Positions 6,966 through 16,578 of a DNA stretch of 64,000 bases are shown here, piece by piece. Below the pieces are notes generated by a model. It searched no databases. It was not told where the DNA came from and saw only the letters and a list, made by a program, of their open reading frames with translations. This DNA is from Hymenobacter psychrotolerans DSM 18569 (GTDB lineage Bacteria; Bacteroidota; Bacteroidia; Cytophagales; Hymenobacteraceae): NCBI RefSeq assembly GCF_900142395.1, contig NZ_FRAS01000008.1, forward strand, positions 1-64,000. Reading direction: 5' to 3'. The stretch's first letter is position 1. Every line of letters starts with the position of its first letter. Both the position numbers and the translations under genes were made by a program.

Positions 6966-8780
6966 ATGGCTATGATTTCTCCTTCCCGGGCCGCGGCCTG
7001 GGGTGCTACCGTGCTGCTGCTGGTGCTGTCGTGGTGGTATTATCCGCCGCCGCAGCCGTGGCGCACGTCGCCGGTCCTCAACTGGGATGCTTCCGGCTAC
7101 TACCTGTATCTGCCCGCCATTTTCGTGCACCACGACCTGCGCGAGCTGAACTTCCGCGACCAGCTGCTGAAGGACTATGCCCCTACGCCCGAGTTCTACC
7201 AGGCTTACCGGCATCCGGGCAGCGGCAATTTCGTGATGAAGTATCCGGCGGGGCTGGCGGTGCAGGAGCTGCCGTTTTTCCTGGCGGCCCACGCCGTAGC
7301 CGCGCCCCTGGGCTTTCCCGCCGATGGGTTTTCGCCGCCCTACCAGCTGGCTATTAAGCTGGCGAGCCTGCTGGTGTCGGTGCTGAGCTTCTGGCTGGTG
7401 CGGCGGGCGCTGCTGCCTCGTTTCGGGGAGTGGCCCACGGCTCTCACGCTGCTGATTCTGCTGCTGGGCACCAACTACCTCACCTACAGTGGCGCGGGCC
7501 ACGCTGGCATGACGCACTGCTGGCTGTTTTTCTGGTATGCCGTGCTGCTGCTGCTGACGCCTGCTTTCTATGCCCGCCCCAGCCTGGGCCGGGCCGTGGG
7601 CATCGGGGCCGTAGTGGGCCTGATGACGCTCACGCGGCCCACCGAAATCCTGGCGCTGCTGCTCGTGCTGCTCTGGGGCCTGACATGTAACCGGGCAGTG
7701 CTGCAAGCGCGGCTGGCGTTCTGGCGGCAGCACTGGCTGCTGCTGCTGGCGGCCGCCCTGGCCGGCGCGGCGCTGCTCAGCATCCAGCTGTTCTACTGGC
7801 ACTACGCCACCGGCGACTGGATAGTCTACAGCTACCAGGAGCAGGGCTTCAGCTGGCTGAAGCCGCATCTGTGGGAGGGTATTTTCAGCTTCCGCAGCGG
7901 CTGGCTTATCTATTCGCCGCTCCTGCTGACGGCGCTGGTTGGGTTCGGGTCGTTGCGGCGGCAGCACCCCGACGTATTCTGGGCGCTGCTGGTGCACACG
8001 GTACTGTTTACGTACGTGACGTTTGCCTGGGATGAATGGACCTATGGCGGCGGGCTGGGCAACCGGGCCATGATACAGAGCTACGCCGTGCTGGCCTGGC
8101 CGATGGCGGCCGCGCTACGCTGGCTGCTGGCCCGTCCGGTGTGGGCCGCGGCTTATGGCGTGCTGGCGGTGCTGGGCTGCGCCTATGGGTTCTGGCTGAC
8201 GCAAATGGCCATTCCCGGTGGCCACGGCCTGCTGGCAGCCGGCGACATGACCCGCGCCTACCTCAGCCGCATCCTGTTCCGCTACGAGGTGCCGCCCGAA
8301 ACCGCGCTGCTGCTCGACAGCAACTCCGAGTTTACGGGCGCCCCGCTCAACAGCCGCGTGCTCTGGCAGCAGGACTTCGAGCAGCCCGCATCCGGCCTGT
8401 GCGGCACCCCAGCGTTGCAGGGCAGCTGTTCCCTGGCCCTCGACGCCGCCCACCCGCAGAGCACCGAATGGGTAATTCCGGCCCGGCCCGGGCAGTTTGA
8501 GTGGGTGCGTGCTTCCGCCGATGCCCGCGCCGACCAGGCCGAATGGGACGCCAGCCGCATGACGCAGTACGTGGTGCGGTTCCGGCGCGGCAATGAGGTG
8601 GTGAAAGAGCGCACCGTACGCCTGCAGCGGGCCCTGGACGCCGCGTGGCCCCGCACGCTGCACTTCGATATGCGCCCGCCCAAAGCCGAGTTCGACAACG
8701 TGTCCATCACGTTCCTGTACTACGGCACCAACGCCAACCTGCTCCTGGACAACGCCCGGCTGGAAGCCTTCGACGACTAA
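6966..8780 (+). CDS. polytopic membrane protein, glycosyltransferase (GT-C)-like
   Basis: A 604-residue integral membrane protein with about ten hydrophobic segments over residues 10-460, then a soluble C-terminal region of ~140 residues that is probably beta-sandwich. The first periplasmic loop contains DASGYYLYLP. An acidic residue in that position, in a loop after the first membrane segment, is typical of GT-C lipid-linked sugar transferases such as the ArnT/PMT group. The assignment is by architecture only. ATG 6966 (or 6972) is chosen over a long upstream extension that lacks hydrophobic character and overlaps the divergent promoter region. It converges with the DUF58 gene, leaving 33 bp. 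Confidence 0.7.
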   Translation: MAMISPSRAAAWGATVLLLVLSWWYYPPPQPWRTSPVLNWDASGYYLYLPAIFVHHDLRELNFRDQLLKDYAPTPEFYQAYRHPGSGNFVMKYPAGLAVQELPFFLAAHAVAAPLGFPADGFSPPYQLAIKLASLLVSVLSFWLVRRALLPRFGEWPTALTLLILLLGTNYLTYSGAGHAGMTHCWLFFWYAVLLLLTPAFYARPSLGRAVGIGAVVGLMTLTRPTEILALLLVLLWGLTCNRAVLQARLAFWRQHWLLLLAAALAGAALLSIQLFYWHYATGDWIVYSYQEQGFSWLKPHLWEGIFSFRSGWLIYSPLLLTALVGFGSLRRQHPDVFWALLVHTVLFTYVTFAWDEWTYGGGLGNRAMIQSYAVLAWPMAAALRWLLARPVWAAAYGVLAVLGCAYGFWLTQMAIPGGHGLLAAGDMTRAYLSRILFRYEVPPETALLLDSNSEFTGAPLNSRVLWQQDFEQPASGLCGTPALQGSCSLALDAAHPQSTEWVIPARPGQFEWVRASADARADQAEWDASRMTQYVVRFRRGNEVVKERTVRLQRALDAAWPRTLHFDMRPPKAEFDNVSITFLYYGTNANLLLDNARLEAFDD

Positions 8781-8813
8781 CACAGCCTGCAAGCAGGAAA
8801 CCGGAGCCAGTCC

Positions 8814-10169
8814 TTAGATCAAGCCTCTTGACTTGAACTCCAAGTACTTGTTGATGGTATTCACCGTCAGGTACTGCGGGGCCGTGAGTAGGGCATGGAT
8901 GCCGTAGCGGTTCAGCTCCCGCACAATCTGGCGCTTTTCCTGCGCGAATTTTTCGGCAATGGTCTGGTTGTAGACGTCCTGCGTGGTTTCGGCGGAAGCG
9001 TCCAGAAACTCGCGCAGCTCGGTATTTTCGAAGAACACGACCAGCAGCAGGTGGTCTTTGGCCATGCGCCGCAGGTAAGGCAGCTGGCGCTGCATACCGC
9101 TGAGCGTCTCGAAATTGGTGAACAGAATCAGCAGGCTGCGCTGCCGAATGTTGTTCCGGACGCTGATGTAGAGTCGCTCGTAGTCGGTTTCGAGGTACTT
9201 GGTGCGCTGGCGGTAGAGCACCTCCAGCAGCTTGCGCATGTGGCCGCCGCGCCGGTCGGCGGGCAGCAGGGTGCCGGGCTGGTGCGAGAACGTAAGCAGC
9301 CCGGCTTTGTCGTGCTTGAGGATGGCAATGTTGCTCACCACCAGCGTGGCGTTGATGGCATAATCGAGCAAACTGAGGCCCTCAAACGGCATCCGCATCA
9401 CCCGACCCTTATCAATGAGGCAGTAGACCTGCTGGGCGCGCTCATCCTGATAATGATTCACCACCAGCGCATCGGCGGCGTGGCCGGTGGTAGCGCGGCG
9501 GGCCGTGGCTTTCCAGTTGATGGCGCGCGTGTCGTCGCCGGCCACGTAGGGCCGGATCTGCTCGAATTCCAGGCTGTGGCCCACCCGCCGGATGCGTTTC
9601 ACGCCCACTTCCGTGAGGCGGTTGCTGATGGCCAGCAGCTCGTACTGGCGCATCTGCAGAAACGACGGATACACGGGCACGGTGCGGGCGGCATCAAACC
9701 GAAACCGCCGCCGCGCCAGTCCCAGCGGCGACGCCACGTACACATTCACGGCCCCAAACTCATACTCGCCCCGCTTCACCGGCCGCAGCTGGTAGCGGAC
9801 TACCTGCGTCTCGCCGGCCGCAATGGAGGCCCGAAACAGCACGTCGCGCCGCTGAAACTGGTGCGGTATCTCATCAATGGTTTCGGTGCGAACCGGAAAG
9901 CGGTAGTGGTTTTCGAGGTAGATGCTGATGTCGTTGTCGGAGCCGTTGGCGAGCTTGTCGCCGAGTACGCGCCGCCCGAATACGTGCCCGGCGCCGTTCT
10001 GCGCCGGCGCGTACAGCAGCAGCACATCCAGCCCGGCCAGCGCCGCCAGCAGCCCCAGCGCCACCTGCACCGGCGCCAGCCAGCCCGGCAGAAAGAAGGC
10101 TACTACCAGCCCCAGAATCAAGGCAGTGAGCAGCAAAAAGAAGCGGCGGGTAAGGAAAAAGGAATTCAT
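8814..10169 (-). CDS. DUF58 domain protein
   Basis: A 451-residue protein with two N-terminal membrane segments (about 8-30 and 32-54), a beta-rich middle region, and the DUF58 signature YVAGDDTRAINWKATAR at residues 208-224. That signature leads into a von Willebrand A-like fold (FTNFETLSG further on). DUF58 proteins are almost always encoded beside MoxR AAA ATPases, as here: moxR lies 45 bp upstream. The pair is thought to act as a chaperone system for envelope or metal-dependent proteins, but the substrate is unknown. ATG 10169 was chosen over a start 18 bp earlier, because it directly precedes the membrane segment. Last gene of the cluster. Confidence 0.9.
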   Translation of the reverse strand: MNSFFLTRRFFLLLTALILGLVVAFFLPGWLAPVQVALGLLAALAGLDVLLLYAPAQNGAGHVFGRRVLGDKLANGSDNDISIYLENHYRFPVRTETIDEIPHQFQRRDVLFRASIAAGETQVVRYQLRPVKRGEYEFGAVNVYVASPLGLARRRFRFDAARTVPVYPSFLQMRQYELLAISNRLTEVGVKRIRRVGHSLEFEQIRPYVAGDDTRAINWKATARRATTGHAADALVVNHYQDERAQQVYCLIDKGRVMRMPFEGLSLLDYAINATLVVSNIAILKHDKAGLLTFSHQPGTLLPADRRGGHMRKLLEVLYRQRTKYLETDYERLYISVRNNIRQRSLLILFTNFETLSGMQRQLPYLRRMAKDHLLLVVFFENTELREFLDASAETTQDVYNQTIAEKFAQEKRQIVRELNRYGIHALLTAPQYLTVNTINKYLEFKSRGLI

Positions 10170-10214
10170 GCTGTCTGCTAGTGGCATCAGTGCTTCGCTC
10201 GCAACGGCACCGAA

Positions 10215-11267
10215 TTACCGGGGAACCTCAATCTGCTGCAGAATCTGCTTCACAATGTCGTCGGCGGTGTGGCCTTCCATTTCGCGCTCCGGCGTGAGCT
10301 GAATGCGGTGGCGCAGCACCGGCGCGGCCAGGTACTGAATGTCTTCGGGCGTCACGAAGTCGCGGCCCCGCAGGGCAGCCAGGGCTTTGGCCCCGTTGAG
10401 CAGCGCCAGCGAGGCCCGGGGCGAGGCGCCCAGATACAGGCCCTTGTGGGCGCGGGTCTGGCCCACTACGCGGGCAATGTATTCGAGCAGTTTGGGCTCC
10501 ACGTGCTGGCGGCGCACCTGCTCACGCAGGCCCTTCAGGTCGGCGGCCGTGAGTACGGCGCGCACCGCCTCCAGCGGCGTGCCGCCAAAGCCGGCGTGGT
10601 GCCCCTGCAGAATGGCTATTTCCTCTTCTACGGTTGGGTAGCCCACGTTCAGCTTGAACAGAAACCGGTCGAGCTGGGCTTCCGGGAGGCGGTAGGTGCC
10701 TTCCTGCTCAATGGGGTTTTGCGTGGCCAGCACCATAAACGGCTCCGGCACGGTGTAGCGGGTGCCATCCTGCGTTACCTGGCGCTCCTCCATCACCTCA
10801 AACAGCGCCGACTGCGTTTTGGCCGGGGCGCGGTTGATTTCGTCAATCAGGACGATGCTGGCGAAGATAGGGCCGGCCCGAAACTCAAACTCCGCCTTGT
10901 TCGGGCGAAAAACCGAGGTGCCTAGCACGTCGGAGGGCATCAGGTCGGGGGTGAACTGCAGGCGGCTGAAGGGCACTTCCAGGGTGCGGGCCAGTAGCTT
11001 GGCGGTAAGCGTTTTGGCCACGCCCGGTACGCCTTCCAGCAGCACATGCCCATCGGCGAGGATGGCAGTGAGCAGCAATTCGGCCAGGGCCTGCTGGCCT
11101 ACTATCACCTTGCCCAGTTCCTGCCGGATGGCATCGGCGTGGCGGCCCAGGTGGCTGAGGTCGGTGCGGGAAGTGAAGGGCGCCGGGGCTGCTTGCTCCA
11201 CTGGGTTGGCAGAAGGAGTGAGCTCCGGCTGCAGTTCCGGCGCGCCAGGATTCAGATTATTTTCCAT
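10215..11267 (-). CDS. MoxR-family AAA+ ATPase
   Basis: A 350-residue AAA+ ATPase. The Walker A motif GVPGVAKT is at 79-86 and Walker B with its DEINRAP extension at 142-148; sensor 1 (ATQNP) and the C-terminal lid follow. A ~40-residue Pro/Glu-rich N-terminal tail precedes the domain. MoxR ATPases form hexamers that remodel or mature partner proteins, commonly with a DUF58/VWA partner, which is encoded directly downstream. ATG 11267 is preferred over the TTG at 11279. A 166-bp AT-rich gap upstream suggests that moxR and the DUF58 gene can also be transcribed separately from the genes before them. Confidence 0.93.
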   Translation of the reverse strand: MENNLNPGAPELQPELTPSANPVEQAAPAPFTSRTDLSHLGRHADAIRQELGKVIVGQQALAELLLTAILADGHVLLEGVPGVAKTLTAKLLARTLEVPFSRLQFTPDLMPSDVLGTSVFRPNKAEFEFRAGPIFASIVLIDEINRAPAKTQSALFEVMEERQVTQDGTRYTVPEPFMVLATQNPIEQEGTYRLPEAQLDRFLFKLNVGYPTVEEEIAILQGHHAGFGGTPLEAVRAVLTAADLKGLREQVRRQHVEPKLLEYIARVVGQTRAHKGLYLGASPRASLALLNGAKALAALRGRDFVTPEDIQYLAAPVLRHRIQLTPEREMEGHTADDIVKQILQQIEVPR

Positions 11268-11433
11268 CTTGAAATTCAAAAGCAGAGAAGGTAAAATCGA
11301 GGAGGAGGTCAGCAGGAAATAATTTCATAGTAGAGATAGGATGTTGTTTAAAAATCTGTCTCCGCATCGCTGATTGGCTATGTTGGAATAGTTATAAATA
11401 TGTAAAGTTAAATTTTTAAGGATAGTGCAATTT

Positions 11434-12843
11434 TTACGAAGCCGCCTTGCGGAACTGATTTAGGGCTTTATTCAATGACAGAAGCTCAGCATCCGAAACC
11501 CGCGGGGCAGTCAGCAGATAGTTTATCCGGCGTACCAGCGCATCCACATCGGCCTTGGGTAGTCCGGTTTTCTGGGCCAGCCGCTCCCGTGCAGAGTCGT
11601 CGTTGAGGTCGAGGCCGGGCTCGTGGAAGCGGGTGCGCAGGTGCTCCAGAAACAGCCCGATTTTCTTTTCCATAATCGGCAGATGGTTGCCGCTCTGCTG
11701 GTAGAGGCTGGCCACGGTGCGGGTGAACAGCAGGGTAGTGTTGGGCAGCGGCTTGAGCACCGGAATAATGCGCTGCCGCCGCCGGGCCTCGAACGCCACA
11801 AACAGCAGCGCGCCCAGCATGCTCAGGTAGAGGGCCCAGCGCAGGGCATCGTGCGCCAGCACCACCCGCAGCAACGACTGTTCCTGCTGGCGGCCCTGCT
11901 TCTGATACTCGTCCCACCACACCTGGCGGGCCGTAGGCAGATAAGAAAGCGCAGCAAAGGCAAAGTTGGAAGTGCGTGGCTGCAGCACAAAGTAATTGGT
12001 GAAGGCCAGCGGCACGGTGCACAGGTAGAGGTGGCCGCGGCCGTGCGGCACCCGCACCAGCACGGCGCGCCCGGCCGTGTCCGTAGCGAGCTGAGTGGCC
12101 CGCAGGCCGCTGTCGGGCAGGAAGCGGTAGGCGGCGCCCGTGGCCGGTAGCCGGAACCCCCGCCGCCCGGCCTGCCCGGCCAGTTTGGGGTTGCTGAGCT
12201 GCAGCAGCACCGAATCCTGGAGCAGCTTGGCCGTTGGCTTGCCCTTCAGGCGCGGACGGCTGATGAATGGCGCCGTGCGGAAACCCAGCGTATCGGCAAA
12301 CTGCGCGTCGAACTGCTCGGCTGCAATAAATACGTCGTTGCCACGGGCCACGTGGCGCAGCAAAGAGCGGCAGTCGGAGCCGCTCAGCTCGAAGGCGTCG
12401 TCTACGAAAAGGTAAGTGGCTTTAGGAAAGCCCGACTCCGCCAGCCCGGCCATGTAGTCGGCGTCGCCGGTTTCCACAGAGTCAGAAGAGGAAGTAGTTG
12501 CCCGCGGTTCAGCGGTTTCGGTGGAATCAGTGGGGGATTCCAGAAGCTGACTTTCATCCACCACTGCCTCGTTCTGGTCGTCGGTAGTGGCGTCGGGCTG
12601 GTCTTCGGCGTCCTCGCCCTCAATCTGGTTGTAGATGGGCACGCGCACGGATTTCACGTCGCGCTTCTCCACACCCATTACCTCGGGCAGCACGTCGAAG
12701 AGCACGTAGGTACCGTACGGAATCTTATCCTTATTCTGAAAGGTCGGCGTCCAGTCGAGCGGCTTGGGGCGGTAGTACTCCACGGCCACATAGGCCCCGA
12801 ACAGCAGCGCCAACCCGAGCAGATACCAGCGAAAAGTGGTCAT
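11434..12843 (-). CDS. DUF4350 domain membrane protein
   Basis: A 469-residue protein anchored by an N-terminal membrane helix (residues 5-22). A periplasmic region with an acidic low-complexity stretch (about 85-145, rich in Asp, Glu, Ser and Thr) follows, then a DUF4350 GATase-like fold, a second membrane helix (WALYLSMLGALLFVAFE) and a cytoplasmic helical tail of ~110 residues. DUF4350 genes occur in MoxR/DUF4129 clusters; biochemical function is unknown. ATG 12843 is used, since the upstream extension lies inside the DUF4129 gene. It starts 14 bp after the DUF4129 stop, so the two are likely cotranscribed. Confidence 0.85.
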   Translation of the reverse strand: MTTFRWYLLGLALLFGAYVAVEYYRPKPLDWTPTFQNKDKIPYGTYVLFDVLPEVMGVEKRDVKSVRVPIYNQIEGEDAEDQPDATTDDQNEAVVDESQLLESPTDSTETAEPRATTSSSDSVETGDADYMAGLAESGFPKATYLFVDDAFELSGSDCRSLLRHVARGNDVFIAAEQFDAQFADTLGFRTAPFISRPRLKGKPTAKLLQDSVLLQLSNPKLAGQAGRRGFRLPATGAAYRFLPDSGLRATQLATDTAGRAVLVRVPHGRGHLYLCTVPLAFTNYFVLQPRTSNFAFAALSYLPTARQVWWDEYQKQGRQQEQSLLRVVLAHDALRWALYLSMLGALLFVAFEARRRQRIIPVLKPLPNTTLLFTRTVASLYQQSGNHLPIMEKKIGLFLEHLRTRFHEPGLDLNDDSARERLAQKTGLPKADVDALVRRINYLLTAPRVSDAELLSLNKALNQFRKAAS

Positions 12844-12857
12844 AGGTGCGAAGTAGG

Positions 12858-13640
12858 TCAGGCGGCGCGGCGGCCGGTAGAAAGCAGTTGCTGAAAGGCC
12901 AGCCTGGTGGCGCGGGCCTGGGCGTAGTGGGCGGGCGTGAGGTCGTCGTGCTCCCCGTACCACACGTAATCAAACTGCCGGGTCAGCTCCCGGAAGGCTT
13001 CGGGCAGCGGGCCGGCGGGCAGTTCAAACAGGTAGTCGTGGTTGGTTTTGTCGGGCTGCCAGCGGATGAGGCTTCGGTCGGCGAGCTGCTTGAGCACGTG
13101 CAGGTAGCCGAGGCGCACGGCCAGGCGGTAGTTGCCTTCGGTTTCGGCCGCGGTCAGCAGCGCGTCAAAGTCCAGCCCATGAATGTCTTCGGCCTGCACA
13201 TCGTAGGCCAGCGCGGCCGGGCGCGGGCTGCGGCCAAAGGCGCGAGTGAAATCTATCTGCAGCAGTTTCAGCACCACAAACACCAGCGCCACCACCAGCC
13301 CGGCGTAGATGCCGTATTCCCACATCAGCTTGCCGGGCCGCGTTTCCAGCAGCTCAGAAAGCCAGTGCCAGAACCGCGCCCAGAACAGGTCCCAGCTGCT
13401 TTGCTCGCTCTTCACTTCCACATACTGAAACTCGCGCTGCTGCCGAAACCCCCGAAGCCGCTCGGGCGTGGGCTGGCGCAGCGTTACGCGTGTGGTGCGG
13501 TCGGGCGGCAGCGGGTAGGTGGTGGCGGCATTGCGCGGGCGCTGCGCCGTAGCCGGCACCACGGCCAGCGCCAGCAGCACCAGTAGCACCGCTGGGCGGC
13601 ATCGGCGGAAAAGCAGAGCTAGAAACACGGAGCGGAGCAA
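12858..13640 (-). CDS. DUF4129 domain protein
   Basis: A 260-residue protein with a signal peptide (ending ATAQ), a short periplasmic region, one membrane helix (YAGLVVALVFVVLKLL) and a cytoplasmic helical DUF4129 domain (about 140-255, with YRLAVRLGYLHVLKQL and a C-terminal FDYVWYGEHD). DUF4129 is found in transglutaminase-like and MoxR-associated gene clusters of unknown role. No ATG is available: the frame opens at TTG 13640 or GTG 13628, and either start leaves a good signal peptide. It is followed closely by the DUF4350 gene. Confidence 0.85.
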   Translation of the reverse strand: MLRSVFLALLFRRCRPAVLLVLLALAVVPATAQRPRNAATTYPLPPDRTTRVTLRQPTPERLRGFRQQREFQYVEVKSEQSSWDLFWARFWHWLSELLETRPGKLMWEYGIYAGLVVALVFVVLKLLQIDFTRAFGRSPRPAALAYDVQAEDIHGLDFDALLTAAETEGNYRLAVRLGYLHVLKQLADRSLIRWQPDKTNHDYLFELPAGPLPEAFRELTRQFDYVWYGEHDDLTPAHYAQARATRLAFQQLLSTGRRAA

Positions 13641-13683
13641 CAGCTACAAATCAGCGGAAAAGGCAGCATGGAGAGAGGAGGGG

Positions 13684-14664
13684 CTAGTATTCGCCTTCTT
13701 CATCGGGGCGGTAGGCCTGGTTGTGCGCCACGGGGGCCGGGCCGCTGCCCAGGCGGTTTACCAACGTGCGCAGGCCCACGCCTTCTTTGCGCTCCACGAG
13801 GTTGAAGTACTGAAATACCAGGGCCATCAGCGAAATAGGGTAGGTGAGCAGCGCCCCGGAAGTGTACAAGCACTGCGCCACCACACCTATGGCGTCGGAG
13901 CTGAGCACCGGCACTTTGAGCATTTTGCCGAACATCACGCCGTATTGCGGCAAGGCAAAGACGATGGTGAGCATGCCCTGAATCAGGCCGGCCACCAGCA
14001 GCAGCCCAAACGTAGACCACCACTTGCCATGCGCCAGGTAGAAGCTGCGCCGCAGCGCTGCCAGCGGGCCGCCATCCTCAAGCAGCAGCACCGGGAAATA
14101 CAGGGCCATCGGTACAGCCAGGTAGAACATAGCCGGTATCATTACCACCATCAGCAGGAAGGCCAAGCCGTCCAGAATGGCAACTATTCCGGCGAACAGC
14201 AGCAGTATAACCACGTAGGCAACCAGTATCAGGCCGAAAGCGGCTAGCACCCGGCCCAGGCGGGGCTTCATTGCCAGCCAGACCTGAGCCGGCGCCGGTG
14301 GCGTGGCAAACTCAGAGGTGAGCAGCAGGCGGACGTAGGCATACACGGTGTTCACCAGCATGAGGAAGGCCAGCATGCCCCCCAGCATAGCCAGGCCCAT
14401 ACCGGAGAAATAAGACGCGCCGAACATGGACGCCGGATCTACGGCCTGCGGGTTGCGCTGCGCGTCTCCCATCAGGTTGAGCATGTTGTTCATCACCAGC
14501 CCCATCCCCACGCCCATCAGCAGCGCAATGGGCAATACGAAGTAGAGCAGGCACTTGCCCAGCGGCCGCCAGTGCGCCCCCAGAAACTCAAACGTAGCCC
14601 CGATTTTGGCCCCGAAGTCCCGCTCCTGGCGGAAATCGGCTTCGTGGGTAAATTTTGCGTGCAT
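13684..14664 (-). CDS. polytopic membrane protein of the MoxR cluster
   Basis: A 326-residue integral membrane protein with about six hydrophobic segments, rich in Gly, Met and Leu (for example LPIALLMGVGMGLVMNNML). The N-terminus is charged and amphipathic (MHAKFTHEADFRQERDFG). The fold resembles the membrane domain seen in glycerophosphodiesterase-linked and DUF975-like proteins, but no catalytic motif is visible. ATG 14664 was chosen over a longer frame that runs into the spoIIM gene. It lies 52 bp after SpoIIM and 43 bp before DUF4129 on the same strand, so it probably belongs to the same operon. Confidence 0.75.
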   Translation of the reverse strand: MHAKFTHEADFRQERDFGAKIGATFEFLGAHWRPLGKCLLYFVLPIALLMGVGMGLVMNNMLNLMGDAQRNPQAVDPASMFGASYFSGMGLAMLGGMLAFLMLVNTVYAYVRLLLTSEFATPPAPAQVWLAMKPRLGRVLAAFGLILVAYVVILLLFAGIVAILDGLAFLLMVVMIPAMFYLAVPMALYFPVLLLEDGGPLAALRRSFYLAHGKWWSTFGLLLVAGLIQGMLTIVFALPQYGVMFGKMLKVPVLSSDAIGVVAQCLYTSGALLTYPISLMALVFQYFNLVERKEGVGLRTLVNRLGSGPAPVAHNQAYRPDEEGEY

Positions 14665-14716
14665 GAAACGGATAATGAAGTGGGTGGATAAGCGGGTATG
14701 TAGTTCCGAAGGCCGG

Positions 14717-15667
14717 CTACAGGCGCTGTATGCGGGCCAGCAGCTGCCGCGGATACAGAATGAAATACCAGACGATGAACGCCGCTGAAGAACCAATGAT
14801 GGCCAGGCTCAGCCACACCGGCATCTCGGTGTGGCGCGTCACGAAGCCTTCCAGAAAGCCCGCCGCGATGAAGATAGGCACCAGCCCGATAGCCAGCTTC
14901 AGCCCGTCGCGGGCGGCCTGCCGGAAAGCCACGGCGCGCGAGTAGGTGCCCGGAAACAGAATGCCGCGCGCCATCACGAAGCCCGCGCCGCCGGCCAGCA
15001 CAATAGCCGATATCTCCAGCGTGCCGTGTATCCAGATGCTAAGCAGCGAGGGCAGCAGCACGCCTTTCTGATAAAAGAAGTACTGAAAGGAGCCCAGCAT
15101 CACGCCGTTGCGGAACAGTGCCCACACGGTGCCCAGCCCCAGCGTGGCGCCCAGCGCGTAGGCCACCAGCGCCACGTAGATGTTGTTGACCGTGATGGCC
15201 AGAAACATCGGGGTTTCGCTCATGCCCTTGTACACGGCCATCGGGTCGCCGCGCTCAATATTTTCGAGAGTCTTGTTCACGTACGCATCGCCCAGCACCA
15301 CGCGCACAAACGTGTCGTCGTAGGCCGCCGAAAGGGCCCCCAGCAGCGTGAACACCGTGAACAGCACCAGCGACACAGCCAGCGTGCGGTGGTGGCGCGC
15401 CACCAGCAGCGGCAGCTCCTGCCGCCAGAAGTGGCGGAAGCGGCCCGTGCTTTCCGTCTTGTTTTTGTAGATGGCCTGGTGCTGGCGCGCCGTCAGGTCG
15501 TTGAGGTAGCGGGTGGTGGGCGAGCCGGGGTAGAAGGTCTGGGCGTAAGCCAGGTCGTCGGTCAGCTCCACGAAGCGGGCCGCCAGCTCATCGGGGCCGG
15601 CGGGCTGCTGGCTCTCGTACTGCTTCCATTTGGCCTCATTGAGCCGCAGAAATACCGCTTCGCGCAT
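14717..15667 (-). CDS. SpoIIM (stage II sporulation protein M) family membrane protein
   Basis: A 316-residue protein. A soluble helical N-terminal region of ~100 residues (MREAVFLRLNEAKW) is followed by about six membrane segments. One of these contains the family-typical N-G-x-x-x-G helix (FRNGVMLGSFQYFF) and a following IHGTLE motif. SpoIIM of Bacillus acts in engulfment, but this organism has no sporulation genes here. In Bacteroidota the family is a standard member of RDD/DUF4129/MoxR clusters, with unknown function. ATG 15667 is used, since the longer frame overlaps the divergent RDD gene. First gene of the minus-strand operon. Confidence 0.88.
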   Translation of the reverse strand: MREAVFLRLNEAKWKQYESQQPAGPDELAARFVELTDDLAYAQTFYPGSPTTRYLNDLTARQHQAIYKNKTESTGRFRHFWRQELPLLVARHHRTLAVSLVLFTVFTLLGALSAAYDDTFVRVVLGDAYVNKTLENIERGDPMAVYKGMSETPMFLAITVNNIYVALVAYALGATLGLGTVWALFRNGVMLGSFQYFFYQKGVLLPSLLSIWIHGTLEISAIVLAGGAGFVMARGILFPGTYSRAVAFRQAARDGLKLAIGLVPIFIAAGFLEGFVTRHTEMPVWLSLAIIGSSAAFIVWYFILYPRQLLARIQRL

Positions 15668-15857
15668 ATTGAACTGGCCGGGTAGAAAAAGCGGCGGGAA
15701 ATAACGGATAAGATGCGCCGGTGAAGTAACTGAAATGCGGGCAGAACCCGTAATTTGCGGCCTTACCGGACACGGCGAAGATGGGTATTTTTTCCGGCCC
15801 CGCCGCTTTTTTTCGTCTTCTAAATTCCGGCCGGCTGCCGCGCCGCGCCACCTATCC

Positions 15858-16574
15858 ATGAGCACCATCCGCGTTCAGACTGCCCAAAACGTAACGCTCG
15901 AATACGAAGTAGCCAGCGTGGGCGAGCGAATTCTGGCGGCCATTATCGATTACCTGATTCTGGGCGCCTGGGCGCTGCTGTGGATTCTGCTGATTGCGGC
16001 GCTGGGGGCCAAGAACAACACGCTGTATGTGCTCATTGGCGTTGTGGTAGGGGCCACCTACGTGTTCTACGACCTGCTGTGTGAGCTGTTCTTCAACGGC
16101 CAAAGCCTGGGCAAGAAGGCGCGCGACATCAAGGTGATGCGGCTGGACGGCACCAAACCCACCCTCGGCGACTACCTGCTGCGCTGGATTCTGCGCATTG
16201 TGGATATCAGCACCATGAATGGGCTGGTGGCCGTAATCGTGATTCTGGTAAATGGCCGGGGCCAGCGCCTCGGCGACCTGGCCGCCGGTACCACCGTCAT
16301 CAGCACGCGCCAGCGCCAAAGCGGCGGCCCGCTGGCCCCCGCCTTCACCTCGCCCGACTACATGGTGGTATTTCCGCAGGCCGCCCAGCTCCAGGACCAC
16401 GATGTGGCTACCATCCGGCAGCTGCTGCACAAAGGGCTGGAGCACGAAAACTACACGCTGCTGAACGAGGTGGCTACCAAGGTAAAGTACCTGACCGGCA
16501 TCCAGACCCAGCTTTCCGACGAAGCATTCCTGCGTACCGTCCTGCGCGACCACGCGCACCTGGCGGCCAGCTAA
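15858..16574 (+). CDS. RDD family membrane protein
   Basis: A 238-residue membrane protein with the RDD domain at about 18-150. The Arg in VGERILAAIIDYLIL and the Asp of that helix match the family name residues, and the NGQSLGKKARDIKVMR motif follows the second helix. A soluble helical tail of ~85 residues comes after. RDD proteins are suggested to transport small solutes or ions, but their role is poorly known. It is divergent from the spoIIM gene (190 bp between starts), the usual arrangement of this cluster. ATG 15858 fits the family N-terminus. It ends 4 bp before the converging DUF4394 gene. Confidence 0.88.
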   Translation: MSTIRVQTAQNVTLEYEVASVGERILAAIIDYLILGAWALLWILLIAALGAKNNTLYVLIGVVVGATYVFYDLLCELFFNGQSLGKKARDIKVMRLDGTKPTLGDYLLRWILRIVDISTMNGLVAVIVILVNGRGQRLGDLAAGTTVISTRQRQSGGPLAPAFTSPDYMVVFPQAAQLQDHDVATIRQLLHKGLEHENYTLLNEVATKVKYLTGIQTQLSDEAFLRTVLRDHAHLAAS

Positions 16575-16578
16575 CGGC

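Noticed and set aside
14717-15667. Evidence for sporulation from a SpoIIM homologue
   Set aside because: The family is common in non-sporulating Bacteroidota within MoxR/RDD clusters; no other sporulation gene is present.
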